The notes beneath the pieces were generated by a model. It searched no databases. It had not been told where the DNA came from and saw nothing but the letters and a program-made list of their open reading frames with translations. From CAYPOY01 sp964412395 (lineage in GTDB: Bacteria; Chloroflexota; Anaerolineae; B4-G1): a stretch of 7,623 nt of DNA. Numbering within the stretch: position 1 is the first letter of the stretch; each line of letters begins with the position of its first letter. Shown piece by piece: positions 1 to 5,489 of the stretch. The stretch lies in contig CAYPOY010000254.1 of assembly GCA_964412395.1 (NCBI GenBank), positions 1 through 7,623 on the forward strand. Direction: 5' to 3'. Position numbers and translations under genes: made by a program.

Positions 1-296
1 GGTTCAGTGCGTCTATTCGATTGGAAAGGTACGAGCGAACTGTCGAAAATAGGCTCAGGCAGACGCTCAGGGCACAGCGCCCGATGGCGATGAACAGATT
101 CTCCTTCATCGCGTCCATATCGGTGTGGAGCGCCTCGGCCGGATCGGGGCGAGTGAAGTGAAAGCCGTCCTCGGCGAGGTCAAAGATGCCAAAGAGGGCA
201 ACGTAGGCATCGCAGGAAGTCGCACACCAGGGCCACGATCTCCTCGTGGGTGAAGTGCCGCAGTTGCGCGGCGATGTTGTCCAGTAAGTCGTTCAT
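1..296 (-). pseudogene. Unrecognised gene, frameshifted, running off the left edge
   Basis: I do not recognise the family. An ATG at 296-294 opens a frame beginning MNDLLDNIAAQLRHFTHEEI and continuing VALVCDFLR. That frame stops at a TGA near 195, within the stretch CLRCPLWHL. A one-base shift near 205-215 restores a coding-like reading: DAYVALFGIFDLAEDGFHFT, then RPDPAEALHTDMDAMKENLF. This second frame stays open to base 1, so the gene is also cut by the window edge. The predicted N-terminus is acidic and helical with no signal peptide, so a soluble cytoplasmic protein is likely. The ATG overlaps the stop of the preceding gene as ATGA (296-293), which suggests translational coupling and a shared function. 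The frameshift may be real decay or a base-call or assembly error. Whether the last 25 or so residues at the edge (SVCLSLFSTVRSYLSNRIDALN) are genuine is unclear. Confidence 0.5.
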
Positions 297-759
297 AATG
301 CCTCTAGCATCTCCATCAGCACCTTGCGTCCCGGGTAGCGACGGCGCAGGTCATCCACAATGGCCTGCCATTCGTCCAGCGCGTCCAGGTGTACCACCGC
401 CACGCCTTCCCGCTCATACACCTGCTCCTTGACTGGGCCAGCCGGTTACCCAGCGTGCAGGGGTCGGCGACGACGCGCACGGCCGGGCTGGGCTGATCGG
501 CGATGGGCGGTTCGGTCAATAGCGGCTCGGCCACAGCAGCCAGGCAATCGCCGGACAGAGTGGCGGGATCGGTAGCAAACAGGACTTGCAGTTTCTCCAG
601 CACGCGGCGGGAGTTGAGAAACTGGGCCAGGTAGTAGTGCTCGATGTCGCTGCCCGCACCCGGGCAGATGGGACAGCCGTCGGCACAGGCGCTTTCGCAC
701 ATGGCGTGGAGTTGCACCGCCAGCAGGCTTCTTACCTTACTTACAACCCCATCCGACAA
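293..759 (-). pseudogene. Cys-rich protein fragment, possibly DUF1998-like, frameshifted
   Basis: The longest frame opens with TTG at 759-757, overlapping the 3' end of the HEAT/FGE gene by 19 bases; an inner ATG sits before CESACADGCPICPG. The stretch C-x3-C-x3-C-x2-C followed by EHYYLAQFLNSRRVLEKL resembles the cysteine cluster and helix at the C-terminus of DUF1998 helicase-associated proteins. That assignment is tentative and rests on pattern alone. After GNRLAQ the frame becomes nonsense (SRSRCMSGKAWRWYTW). One base missing near 430-435 would restore VKEQVYEREGVAVVHLDALD, then EWQAIVDDLRRRYPGRKVLM, ending EMLEAL with TGA at 295-293. The restored C-terminus looks well conserved. The ATGA overlap couples it to the next gene. 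It may be a 5'-truncated remnant, because no clear ribosome site precedes the TTG and the coding signal starts abruptly after the upstream gene. Confidence 0.5.
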
Positions 760-1697
760 CCCCAGAACCAGCTACGGCGGCCGTACGGGTCGTACCTGAG
801 GCGGTACGCACAGCGGGCGACGCCCACGTAGCTGAAAAAGGACCCGCCCCGCACCACGCGGGAACCGGATAGGGACATATCCTCACGCCCATCATCCGCT
901 TGGTAGGGATACTCCTTGTATAGACTGCTGGTCCACTCCCAGACGTTACCCACTATATCCGCGCAGCCGCACGGGCTATTCCCCTCTGGCGAATACTTGC
1001 CCACTGGCGTCGTGCCCCCAATGCCCGCCCTTATCGTATTGCACTTGGTCCCATCGAACTCATCGCCCCAGGGATATTTGCGCTTTCTGCCTGGCAACGT
1101 CCCTGCTTCTCCCTTAACCAGGCGGCCCGTGGCAATGAGATGCCGCAAATGCCCCCCGCCTCCTGCCTCTTGCCTCTTCTCTTGCTTCTTGTTTCTCGCT
1201 CCCCGTCCCTCGTCCCAACTCGCTGCCTTTTCCCACTCCGCCTCGGTCAGCAGCCGCATCCCGGCCCACGCGGCATAGCCCCGGGCATCGTACCAGGAGA
1301 TGCCTGCCACCGGGTGGCTGGCCTGGCCCTTTGGAACCTCAAGCGCGTGCCCGATGTCACCCATATACCGTTTGTACTCGATGTTGGTCACCGGGTATTT
1401 GCCGACATAGAAGGCATCCAGATAGACTTCGTGGGCCTTGTCGTCCTCACCCATAATAAACCACCCGGCTGGGACGTAGCACTCGTACACCAGGTGCTCA
1501 CGCCACGCGCCGTCGGGGCGCAATTTCTCCAGCGCATGGATGGCGGCGACGCGCACCTGGGGACAGTCATCGGCCAACATCTCGATGATCGGTTCGACAA
1601 ACCGCTCCCCCAACTGAGCCAGGGCAGCCACGGCGGCGGCGCGGGTGCGAAAGTTGTGGTCCTGTAAACCTTCCAGCGCAATCTTGTCCGTTGTCAC
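741..1697 (-). CDS. HEAT-repeat plus FGE-sulfatase (C-type-lectin-fold) protein
   Basis: The product is 318 aa. The start is GTG at 1697, chosen because AGGAGGG lies five bases upstream. Residues about 8-60 form two HEAT-type helical repeats (RTRAAAVAALAQLGERFVEP; CPQVRVAAIHALEKL). Residues about 72-318 form an FGE/SUMF1-like domain: VPAGWFIMG (75-83), AFYVGKYPVTNIEYKRYM (95-112), HPVAGISWYDARGYAAW (128-144), MRLLTEAEWEKA (147-158), YPWGDEFDG (208-216), DIVGNVWEWTSS (247-258) and RVVRGGSF (280-287). The paired catalytic cysteines of true formylglycine-generating enzyme, near GGSYxC, are absent; only Cys296 is present after GGS in that area besides Cys314. Sulfatase activation is therefore unlikely, and a binding or structural role fits better. 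Residues about 161-206 are an insertion not expected in the family, partly made of heptamer repeats. The C-terminus looks like a hypervariable surface. It has no signal peptide. HEAT and FGE modules often pair in Chloroflexota and cyanobacterial proteins of unknown role. Confidence 0.88.
   Translation of the reverse strand: MTTDKIALEGLQDHNFRTRAAAVAALAQLGERFVEPIIEMLADDCPQVRVAAIHALEKLRPDGAWREHLVYECYVPAGWFIMGEDDKAHEVYLDAFYVGKYPVTNIEYKRYMGDIGHALEVPKGQASHPVAGISWYDARGYAAWAGMRLLTEAEWEKAASWDEGRGARNKKQEKRQEAGGGGHLRHLIATGRLVKGEAGTLPGRKRKYPWGDEFDGTKCNTIRAGIGGTTPVGKYSPEGNSPCGCADIVGNVWEWTSSLYKEYPYQADDGREDMSLSGSRVVRGGSFFSYVGVARCAYRLRYDPYGRRSWFWGCRMGL
753..848 (-). other. Putative variable region (DGR-target-like) at the C-terminus of the FGE domain
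   Basis: Within residues about 287-315, positions that are often Asn in FGE-like target proteins are here aromatic or mixed: Phe288, Ser289, Tyr290, Val293, Tyr298, Leu300, Tyr302, Asp303, Tyr305, Ser309, Phe311. All of these codons end in C (TTC, AGC, TAC, GTC, TAC, CTC, TAC, GAC, TAC, AGC, TTC), as expected if AAC template codons were mutated at adenines to NNC. The scaffold residues of the family (GGS, ARCA, R-R, P, GxR) are retained. No template repeat, Avd or reverse transcriptase is visible in this window, so this remains an inference. A GC-rich genome also favours C at the third position. Confidence 0.35.
1154..1216 (-). repeat. Nine degenerate tandem heptamers inside the HEAT/FGE coding region
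   Basis: On the minus strand the 63 bases divide exactly into heptamers: GGGACGA, GGGACGG, GGAGCGA, GAAACAA, GAAGCAA, GAGAAGA, GGCAAGA, GGCAGGA, GGCGGGG. A decayed tenth copy (GGCATTT, 1153-1147) may follow. The array is purine-rich on the coding strand and spans 21 codons, so the reading frame is kept. It encodes the low-complexity stretch DEGRGARNKKQEKRQEAGGG in the loop before YPWGDEF, where the fold tolerates insertion. Confidence 0.8.
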
Positions 1698-1701
1698 GCT
1701 G

Positions 1702-1708
1702 CCCTCCT
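1702..1708 (-). promoter_or_regulatory. Ribosome binding site for the HEAT/FGE gene
   Basis: AGGAGGG on the minus strand ends four bases before the GTG at 1697. It is the strongest Shine-Dalgarno sequence in the window and decides the GTG start. It overlaps a TAG (1709-1707) closing a short coding-like tail (VLAVEYEVAYWFERM) in the 1698-1831 gap, which may be the last trace of a lost upstream gene. Confidence 0.75.
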
Positions 1709-1810
1709 ACATTCGTTCAAACCAGTAGGCCACCTCGTACTCTACGGCCAGCACCGGGCCAAGCGGTGCCCCTGTCCTCTCTCGCGGCGGGGGCTGCCTG
1801 CAAGCTCTCT

Positions 1811-1824
1811 GTGAACTTGTTCAC
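1811..1824. promoter_or_regulatory. Dyad GTGAAC-TT-GTTCAC in the gap before the HEAT/FGE gene
   Basis: A perfect 6-bp inverted repeat with a 2-base centre sits just past the stop of the Memo/AMMECR1 gene. TGATCA (1825-1830) and a second TTCACTG copy follow directly, giving a cluster of small symmetric elements. It could be an operator for the next gene or the base of a weak hairpin. No T-tract follows, so it is not a standard terminator. I see no good promoter hexamers beside it. Confidence 0.3.
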
Positions 1825-1831
1825 TGATCAT

Positions 1832-3382
1832 TCACTGCTCCCCTCCAAACACTACTGCCGTGAAGGCATACAGCGTCGCTCCCTCCCGCCAGCAGTCCTC
1901 CGGCAGGCCGGCCTTGAGGCACAGATTGTCCAAGAACTGCATCCGCCCCCAGCCTTGTTCGACCGGTACCTGCGGCAAGAGCAGCCCCTGCCGGCCATCC
2001 TTGAAGACCATCAGCCCGTGGGAGCCTACCTGCACCTGCTCCACATCCGTCACCCGGCGGAAGGGGGAGAGGACGGAGATTTCGACCGTGACGCCGGCCA
2101 GTTCCTCCGGCGTGAGAGGCGGGAAGCGGGAATCCCCCGTGGCCGCCGACACCGCCGTCTGCTGCACCACCTGGTAGAGCGGCTGGTCAGCCCGGGTGTG
2201 GCCGATGCAGCCGCGCAATTCGCTGCCCTCCTTCAGCGTCACAAAGGCCCCTGAGCGGCGAGTCAGCGCAGGGTCATCGGTCTCGTAGGGAGGGATGGTC
2301 TTGTTCTCCAGGTAGACCTTCAGCGTGGTGCGGGCCAGGGCCAGCAGTTCCTCCCGCTGAGTCTCCATCAGATCAGGTGGCTCGTAGCGCCAGAGCATCA
2401 CTGCCCCGTAGCCAACGACCTGGCTGTGGTCGCCACTGACGTCGCCGGAGTTGGCGTAACGGAGGATGGTGACAGTGTCGGCTCCAAGTCCCTGTGCGAC
2501 GCGCATCGTCACCAGGATGGGCCCCTCACCGCAGGCACAGGTCGCCAGGTTGGGGAAGCCCGCGCCCATCAGCGCCTCTATCGTCTCCCGCACCCGCGCC
2601 GGCTCGCCGGTCTCGATGGCCCCCAGCGTCGCCCCATCCACGACGAGCGCGTCTTCATAGCGCGGGTAGTGGGAGAGGTCGGAGGAGGCGATGACGACCG
2701 CTCGCCGGCCGGGGAGTGCCTCCAGCAGCGCATTGACCAGCGCTTGTACGGTCTCCTCGCCACCATCGCCCATCAGGATCGGCACGATGTGGCAATCAGG
2801 GCATACCCGCTGGAGGAAGGGAAGTTCGATCTCGATGGGATGCTCCCCTTCGTGAGCGGCCGGGTCGAAGGTGATGCGGGGGTCGGCCGCGACGAGCGCC
2901 TGGGCCAGGTCCACGTCCACCGGCACGATCCCCAGCGGCGTCTCGAAGCCACCCTCGGCCCAGACGGAGATGGGGTCCGAGAGGGGAGACTGGTGGTCGG
3001 AGGCGATGATAACGGCGACGTTGTACTGTACCCCCTCCAGTTGCCGGAATCCCGCCGCCGCCACCGGCCCGGAGAAGGCGTAGCCAGCATGGGGCACGAT
3101 GAGACCAATGGGCTCCCCATCTACTGGCTCGACTGCCGTCAGCATCTCGTCTACCACTGCCGTCAGTTCGCCGGGGTCGCCGGGGTACCAGGAGCCAGCG
3201 ACGACAGCGGGGCGGACCCGGTCAGGGGGCATGGTGGGAGAAGGGAACGCAGTGGAAGGGGGCGGCATCGTACCCGTGGCCTCCGTCGTTGGCGCAGCGG
3301 TCGGCGCAGCGCAGGCGGAGAGAAGCAGAGCGATCAGGGTCATCGTCAGCAGGGGTTTCCGGTTACAGGTTTCAGGTTTCAT
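1832..3382 (-). CDS. Lipoprotein fusion of Memo (AmmeMemoRadiSam B) and AMMECR1 (AmmeMemoRadiSam A)
   Basis: The product is 516 aa. The start is ATG at 3382 with GAGGG (3390-3386) three bases upstream. Residues 1-24 form a lipoprotein signal: basic Lys2/Arg8/Lys9, hydrophobic LLTMTLIALL, lipobox LSAC with Cys24. A Pro/Thr/Ala-rich linker (25-55) follows, as is usual for surface-anchored proteins. Residues about 56-333 are a Memo domain: RPAVVAGSWYPGDP (57-70), VPHAGYAFSGP (96-106), SDHQSPLSD (128-136), SSDLSHYPRY (233-242). His98, His130 and Cys284 match the His-His-Cys metal site known for human MEMO1. Residues about 336-514 are AMMECR1 with the hallmark LRGCIG (389-394). Memo and AMMECR1 are fused in many prokaryotes and usually sit beside a radical SAM gene, as here. 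The biochemical function of the system is not established. The signal peptide implies action outside the cytoplasm. The first nine codons derive from a heptamer repeat. Confidence 0.93.
   Translation of the reverse strand: MKPETCNRKPLLTMTLIALLLSACAAPTAAPTTEATGTMPPPSTAFPSPTMPPDRVRPAVVAGSWYPGDPGELTAVVDEMLTAVEPVDGEPIGLIVPHAGYAFSGPVAAAGFRQLEGVQYNVAVIIASDHQSPLSDPISVWAEGGFETPLGIVPVDVDLAQALVAADPRITFDPAAHEGEHPIEIELPFLQRVCPDCHIVPILMGDGGEETVQALVNALLEALPGRRAVVIASSDLSHYPRYEDALVVDGATLGAIETGEPARVRETIEALMGAGFPNLATCACGEGPILVTMRVAQGLGADTVTILRYANSGDVSGDHSQVVGYGAVMLWRYEPPDLMETQREELLALARTTLKVYLENKTIPPYETDDPALTRRSGAFVTLKEGSELRGCIGHTRADQPLYQVVQQTAVSAATGDSRFPPLTPEELAGVTVEISVLSPFRRVTDVEQVQVGSHGLMVFKDGRQGLLLPQVPVEQGWGRMQFLDNLCLKAGLPEDCWREGATLYAFTAVVFGGEQ
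3353..3380 (-). repeat. Tandem heptamers at the start of the Memo/AMMECR1 gene
   Basis: On the minus strand: GAAACCT, GAAACCT, GTAACCG, GAAACCC. This is four copies beginning at the last base of the start codon. They encode KPETCNRKP, the basic N-region of the lipoprotein signal. An upstream, more degenerate copy (GGAACAT, 3387-3381) spans the ATG itself. The unit differs from the array in the HEAT/FGE gene, but both are seven-base, purine-rich on the coding strand, and inside genes. Confidence 0.65.
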
Positions 3383-3408
3383 GTTCCCTCATGTCCGTCT
3401 TTCGGTCG

Positions 3409-3960
3409 TCACTTTTCTTCCAGTTTACAACTCAGGCAGGTCGGTTCCGCGGCCTGCCCTGCCATCTCCGTCCCTAACCGCGCGAAGAGGTCCTGTGCCT
3501 CCTGCCACATCGCCTCTCCCTTCTCCCTGTCTCCTCTCTCTAACTCGTATCTTGCCCACGCTCGTAACGTATGTGCTCGTTCCCCCTCAGCACCCATCTC
3601 GGTGAAGATCCGCATGCTCTCGGCAAAGCAGGCCACTGCGTCGTACGTTTTGCCGCCGACGGCTATGGGTTCCTCTGCCTGCGCCACCACCATCCCCAGG
3701 ATGCGCCACGCTCCGCCGATGAAGGCCGGTGCTTTCACCTCCTGCCCCAACGCCAGCGCCCGTCGCGCCGCCACCATCGCCTCCTCCACTTTGCCTTGCC
3801 CCAAACACGCCTCTGCCAGGAAGCGATACGTGCCCGACAGCCATCTCCCCTGACCGACGATCTCAGCCCACCGGATGGTCCACCGCAGGCCGTCCTCGGC
3901 AAGGCGATACTCTCCCAGCCCGACCCACGCCCCACCCAGGTTGCTGAGAAATACCAGCAT
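3409..3960 (-). CDS. TPR protein, probably the C-terminal fragment of a large ATPase/regulator
   Basis: The product is 183 aa from ATG 3960. Its sequence is typical of tetratricopeptide tails of Chloroflexota adenylate-cyclase/AAA-type signalling proteins: LSNLGGAWVGLGEYRLAEDG, GTYRFLAEACLGQGKVEEAM, VAARRALALGQEV, CFAESMRIFTEMGAEGERAH, TLRAWARYELERGDREKGEA, MWQEAQDLFARLGTEM. About four helix-turn-helix repeats are present, and the tail CLSCKLEEK carries a Cys pair. No signal peptide or catalytic domain is seen. The frame is open upstream across the radical SAM gene, but that part is GC-rich shadow and not protein-like. The recognisable TPR sequence starts exactly at the radical SAM stop (3968-3966), five bases before this ATG, with no good Shine-Dalgarno sequence. 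It therefore looks like a 5'-truncated remnant wedged between two partner genes, though a small TPR adaptor translated by coupling is possible. Confidence 0.65.
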   Translation of the reverse strand: MLVFLSNLGGAWVGLGEYRLAEDGLRWTIRWAEIVGQGRWLSGTYRFLAEACLGQGKVEEAMVAARRALALGQEVKAPAFIGGAWRILGMVVAQAEEPIAVGGKTYDAVACFAESMRIFTEMGAEGERAHTLRAWARYELERGDREKGEAMWQEAQDLFARLGTEMAGQAAEPTCLSCKLEEK

Positions 3961-3965
3961 CCAGT

Positions 3966-5270
3966 TTACTGATCCGGCGGCCCCGGCGGCACTTCCACCG
4001 GCTGCCCCTCTGGCTCGCCAGGCCACCACACGCCGGGAATGGGCTCGCCGCAGAATTCGCACGCACCATTCACGATGTGGTATTCCAGCACGCTGAACCC
4101 CTCGCGGCGGATGAGCACCTCGCCGCAGGCAGGGCAGTAGGTGTGGTTGCCTGCGTGGGCGGGCACGTTGCCGATGTAGGCGAACTTGATCCCCTCCTCT
4201 CGCGCTATCTCCCAGGCCCGCTCCAGCGTCTCCACCGGCGTGGGCGGCAGATTGGTCAGTTTGTACTGCGGGTAGAAGCGGCTGAAGTGGAGCGGCACGT
4301 CGTGGCCCAGCGTCTCGACTACCCAGCGGCACAGCGCCCGCAGTTGATCCAGGTCGTCGTTGAGCGTTGGCACGACCAGGTTGACGATTTCCAGGTGCAC
4401 GCCGCTTTCGTAGACAGTGCGGATGGCTTCCAGCACCGCCTCCAGCTCCCCGCCGCAGACCTTGCGATAGAACTCTTCGTCGTACCCCTTCAGGTCAATC
4501 TTGATCGCGTCCACCGCCTGGCACAGTTCCCGCAGCGGCTCTGGGTTTATATAGCCGGAAGAGATGACGACGCTGCGCAGCCCCGCCTCCCGCGCCAGCC
4601 GCGCCGTCGCCAGCATGTACTCGTAGAAGATGACCGGCTCCGAGTAGGTGTAGGCAATCACCGGCGCGTTGTACTGCTGCGCGTAGCGCACCACGTCCTC
4701 TGGCGGCAGGTCGGCGTTCTGCGTGTCCTCGGGCGCAGCCTGGGAGATAGTCCAGTTCTGGCAGTAGAGGCAGGATAGACAGCATCCGGCCGTAGCGATA
4801 GAGAAGGCGGCGGCGGCGGGCAAGAAGTGGTAGAAGGGCTTCTTCTCGATGGGGTCAACGTGCACCGCGCAGGGGTTGCCGTAGACCATCGAGTACAGCC
4901 GGCCGCCCCGGTTCTCCCGCACCCGGCAGCGGCCTCGCTGTCCATCGGCGATGATACAGCCGTGGGGACAGAGGGTGCACTTGACGAAGGCACCGTGGTG
5001 CTCGGGCAGGTGGCAATAGGAGACAGGCAACGGCTCCTCGGTCGTGCCGTGGCAGGCAGCACAGTTGAGTGTGCCGCTCTCCGCTGTGGAAGTGTAGTAG
5101 CGTGCCTCGACCGACCAACGGGTGGGCGGCTCGACCGGTGGCGGCCCTCCTGCACCCTCCGGCGGACGCTCCCACCAGCGGTTGCCACTCAGGGCGGCGG
5201 CCGTCCCCACCCCACAGGCGACCAATGCGCCGGTACCGAGCAGAAACTGCCGTCGTGTGATGCCGCTCAT
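3966..5270 (-). CDS. AmmeMemoRadiSam radical SAM protein with Tat signal
   Basis: The product is 434 aa. ATG 5270 has AAGGGAG (ending about 13 bases upstream) as a distant ribosome site. Residues 1-30 are a twin-arginine signal (TRRQFLLG at 5-12, hydrophobic ALVACGVGTAAAL). Residues 69-74 contain CAACH, a CXXCH heme-attachment-type motif. A Cys-rich N-domain follows (CTLCPHGC, 98-105; Cys115). The radical SAM cluster motif is Cys163-x3-Cys167-x2-Cys170 followed by QNW, the PflA-activase-like type that binds [4Fe-4S] and SAM. Further family motifs are YTYSEPVIFYEY (208-219), SSGYINPEPL (237-246), IDLKGYDEEFY (258-268) and HFSRFYPQYKL (328-338). Two C-terminal CxxC pairs (379-382 and 404-407) suggest a zinc or rubredoxin-type knuckle. 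Length and motifs fit the COG1180-related enzyme that accompanies AMMECR1 and Memo. Substrate and reaction are unknown. Together with the lipoprotein partner it suggests an exported system, although radical SAM chemistry outside the cytoplasm would be unusual. Confidence 0.93.
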   Translation of the reverse strand: MSGITRRQFLLGTGALVACGVGTAAALSGNRWWERPPEGAGGPPPVEPPTRWSVEARYYTSTAESGTLNCAACHGTTEEPLPVSYCHLPEHHGAFVKCTLCPHGCIIADGQRGRCRVRENRGGRLYSMVYGNPCAVHVDPIEKKPFYHFLPAAAAFSIATAGCCLSCLYCQNWTISQAAPEDTQNADLPPEDVVRYAQQYNAPVIAYTYSEPVIFYEYMLATARLAREAGLRSVVISSGYINPEPLRELCQAVDAIKIDLKGYDEEFYRKVCGGELEAVLEAIRTVYESGVHLEIVNLVVPTLNDDLDQLRALCRWVVETLGHDVPLHFSRFYPQYKLTNLPPTPVETLERAWEIAREEGIKFAYIGNVPAHAGNHTYCPACGEVLIRREGFSVLEYHIVNGACEFCGEPIPGVWWPGEPEGQPVEVPPGPPDQ

Positions 5271-5299
5271 TTACTATCAGTCACTCCCTTGCAGGAAAT

Positions 5300-5434
5300 T
5301 CACTCTTCCGTCTCCACCCACACCTGCGCCCCGTCGCTGGTGGCCTCGACCACACCATCCTCATCAGTACGGTAGACTGGCAGCCCCCCTTCGACTTTGC
5401 CCTTCGGCAGGCTCAGGGCATCGCTCAACAACAT
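5300..5434 (-). CDS. Small ORF / gene fragment upstream of the radical SAM gene
   Basis: A 44-aa frame, too short for most gene callers: MLLSDALSLPKGKVEGGLPV, then YRTDEDGVVEATSDGAQVWV and ETEE. It ends 29 bases before the radical SAM ATG. The second half is acidic, beta-rich and coding-like (GLPVYRTDEDGVVEATSDGAQVWVE). The first half (ALSLPKG) is the translation of a REP-like repeat. No Shine-Dalgarno sequence precedes ATG 5434. The frame is open further upstream to a GTG at 5479-5477, immediately after the TATAAT box, which would give an almost leaderless start. I do not recognise a family. It may be the C-terminal scrap of a lost gene whose 5' end was replaced by the repeat. Confidence 0.35.
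   Translation of the reverse strand: MLLSDALSLPKGKVEGGLPVYRTDEDGVVEATSDGAQVWVETEE
5399..5419. repeat. REP-like palindromic repeat (GCCCT...AGGGC)
   Basis: Imperfect palindrome with arms GCCCT (5399-5403) and AGGGC (5415-5419) around TCGGCAGGCTC. It belongs to the widespread CCTTCGACAGGCTCAGGGC-type dispersed repeat known from Chloroflexota and other GC-rich genomes. A partial tandem start, CCCTTCGAC, lies 13 bases to the left (5387-5395). On the minus strand it is read as ALSLPKG in the small ORF, a frequent sign of such repeats within genes. Confidence 0.6.
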
Positions 5435-5483
5435 CTTGGATCGGAGGTGTCCAATGAAAGGCACGTTGATAGGGTACACCTAT

Positions 5484-5489
5484 ATTATA
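5484..5489 (-). promoter_or_regulatory. Consensus -10 box TATAAT upstream of the AmmeMemoRadiSam cluster
   Basis: The minus strand reads GAG-TATAAT-ATAGGTG, a perfect sigma-70-type -10 hexamer in a GC-rich region and facing the radical SAM gene. The -35 position at 17-bp spacing reads TAGCCC, a poor match, so an activator or a different sigma factor would be needed. Transcription would start near 5477, about 207 bases before the radical SAM ATG. I place it as the best promoter candidate for the small ORF, radical SAM, TPR and Memo/AMMECR1 run. Confidence 0.4.

Noticed and set aside
1..740. Template repeat and reverse transcriptase for a diversity-generating retroelement
   Set aside because: I looked for a second copy of the 753-848 sequence with extra adenines and for reverse-transcriptase motifs here and elsewhere in the window; neither is present.
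741..1697. Functional formylglycine-generating enzyme (sulfatase activator)
   Set aside because: The fold motifs are present, but the catalytic cysteine pair after GGS is missing and no sulfatase gene is nearby.
3480..3545. Purine-rich stretch resembling another heptamer array
   Set aside because: It does not keep a clean seven-base register, and its translation (ELERGDREKGEAMWQEAQ) is ordinary TPR helix sequence.
2426..3853. A 475-aa open frame on the plus strand
   Set aside because: It lies antisense to the Memo/AMMECR1 and TPR genes, which have strong family motifs. Its own translation is low-complexity Arg/Gly/Asp and matches nothing recognisable.
3961..4332. N-terminal extension of the TPR frame across the radical SAM gene
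   Set aside because: The extension is Arg/Ala/Gly-rich with no TPR pattern and overlaps a well-supported gene. Recognisable TPR sequence starts only at the radical SAM stop.
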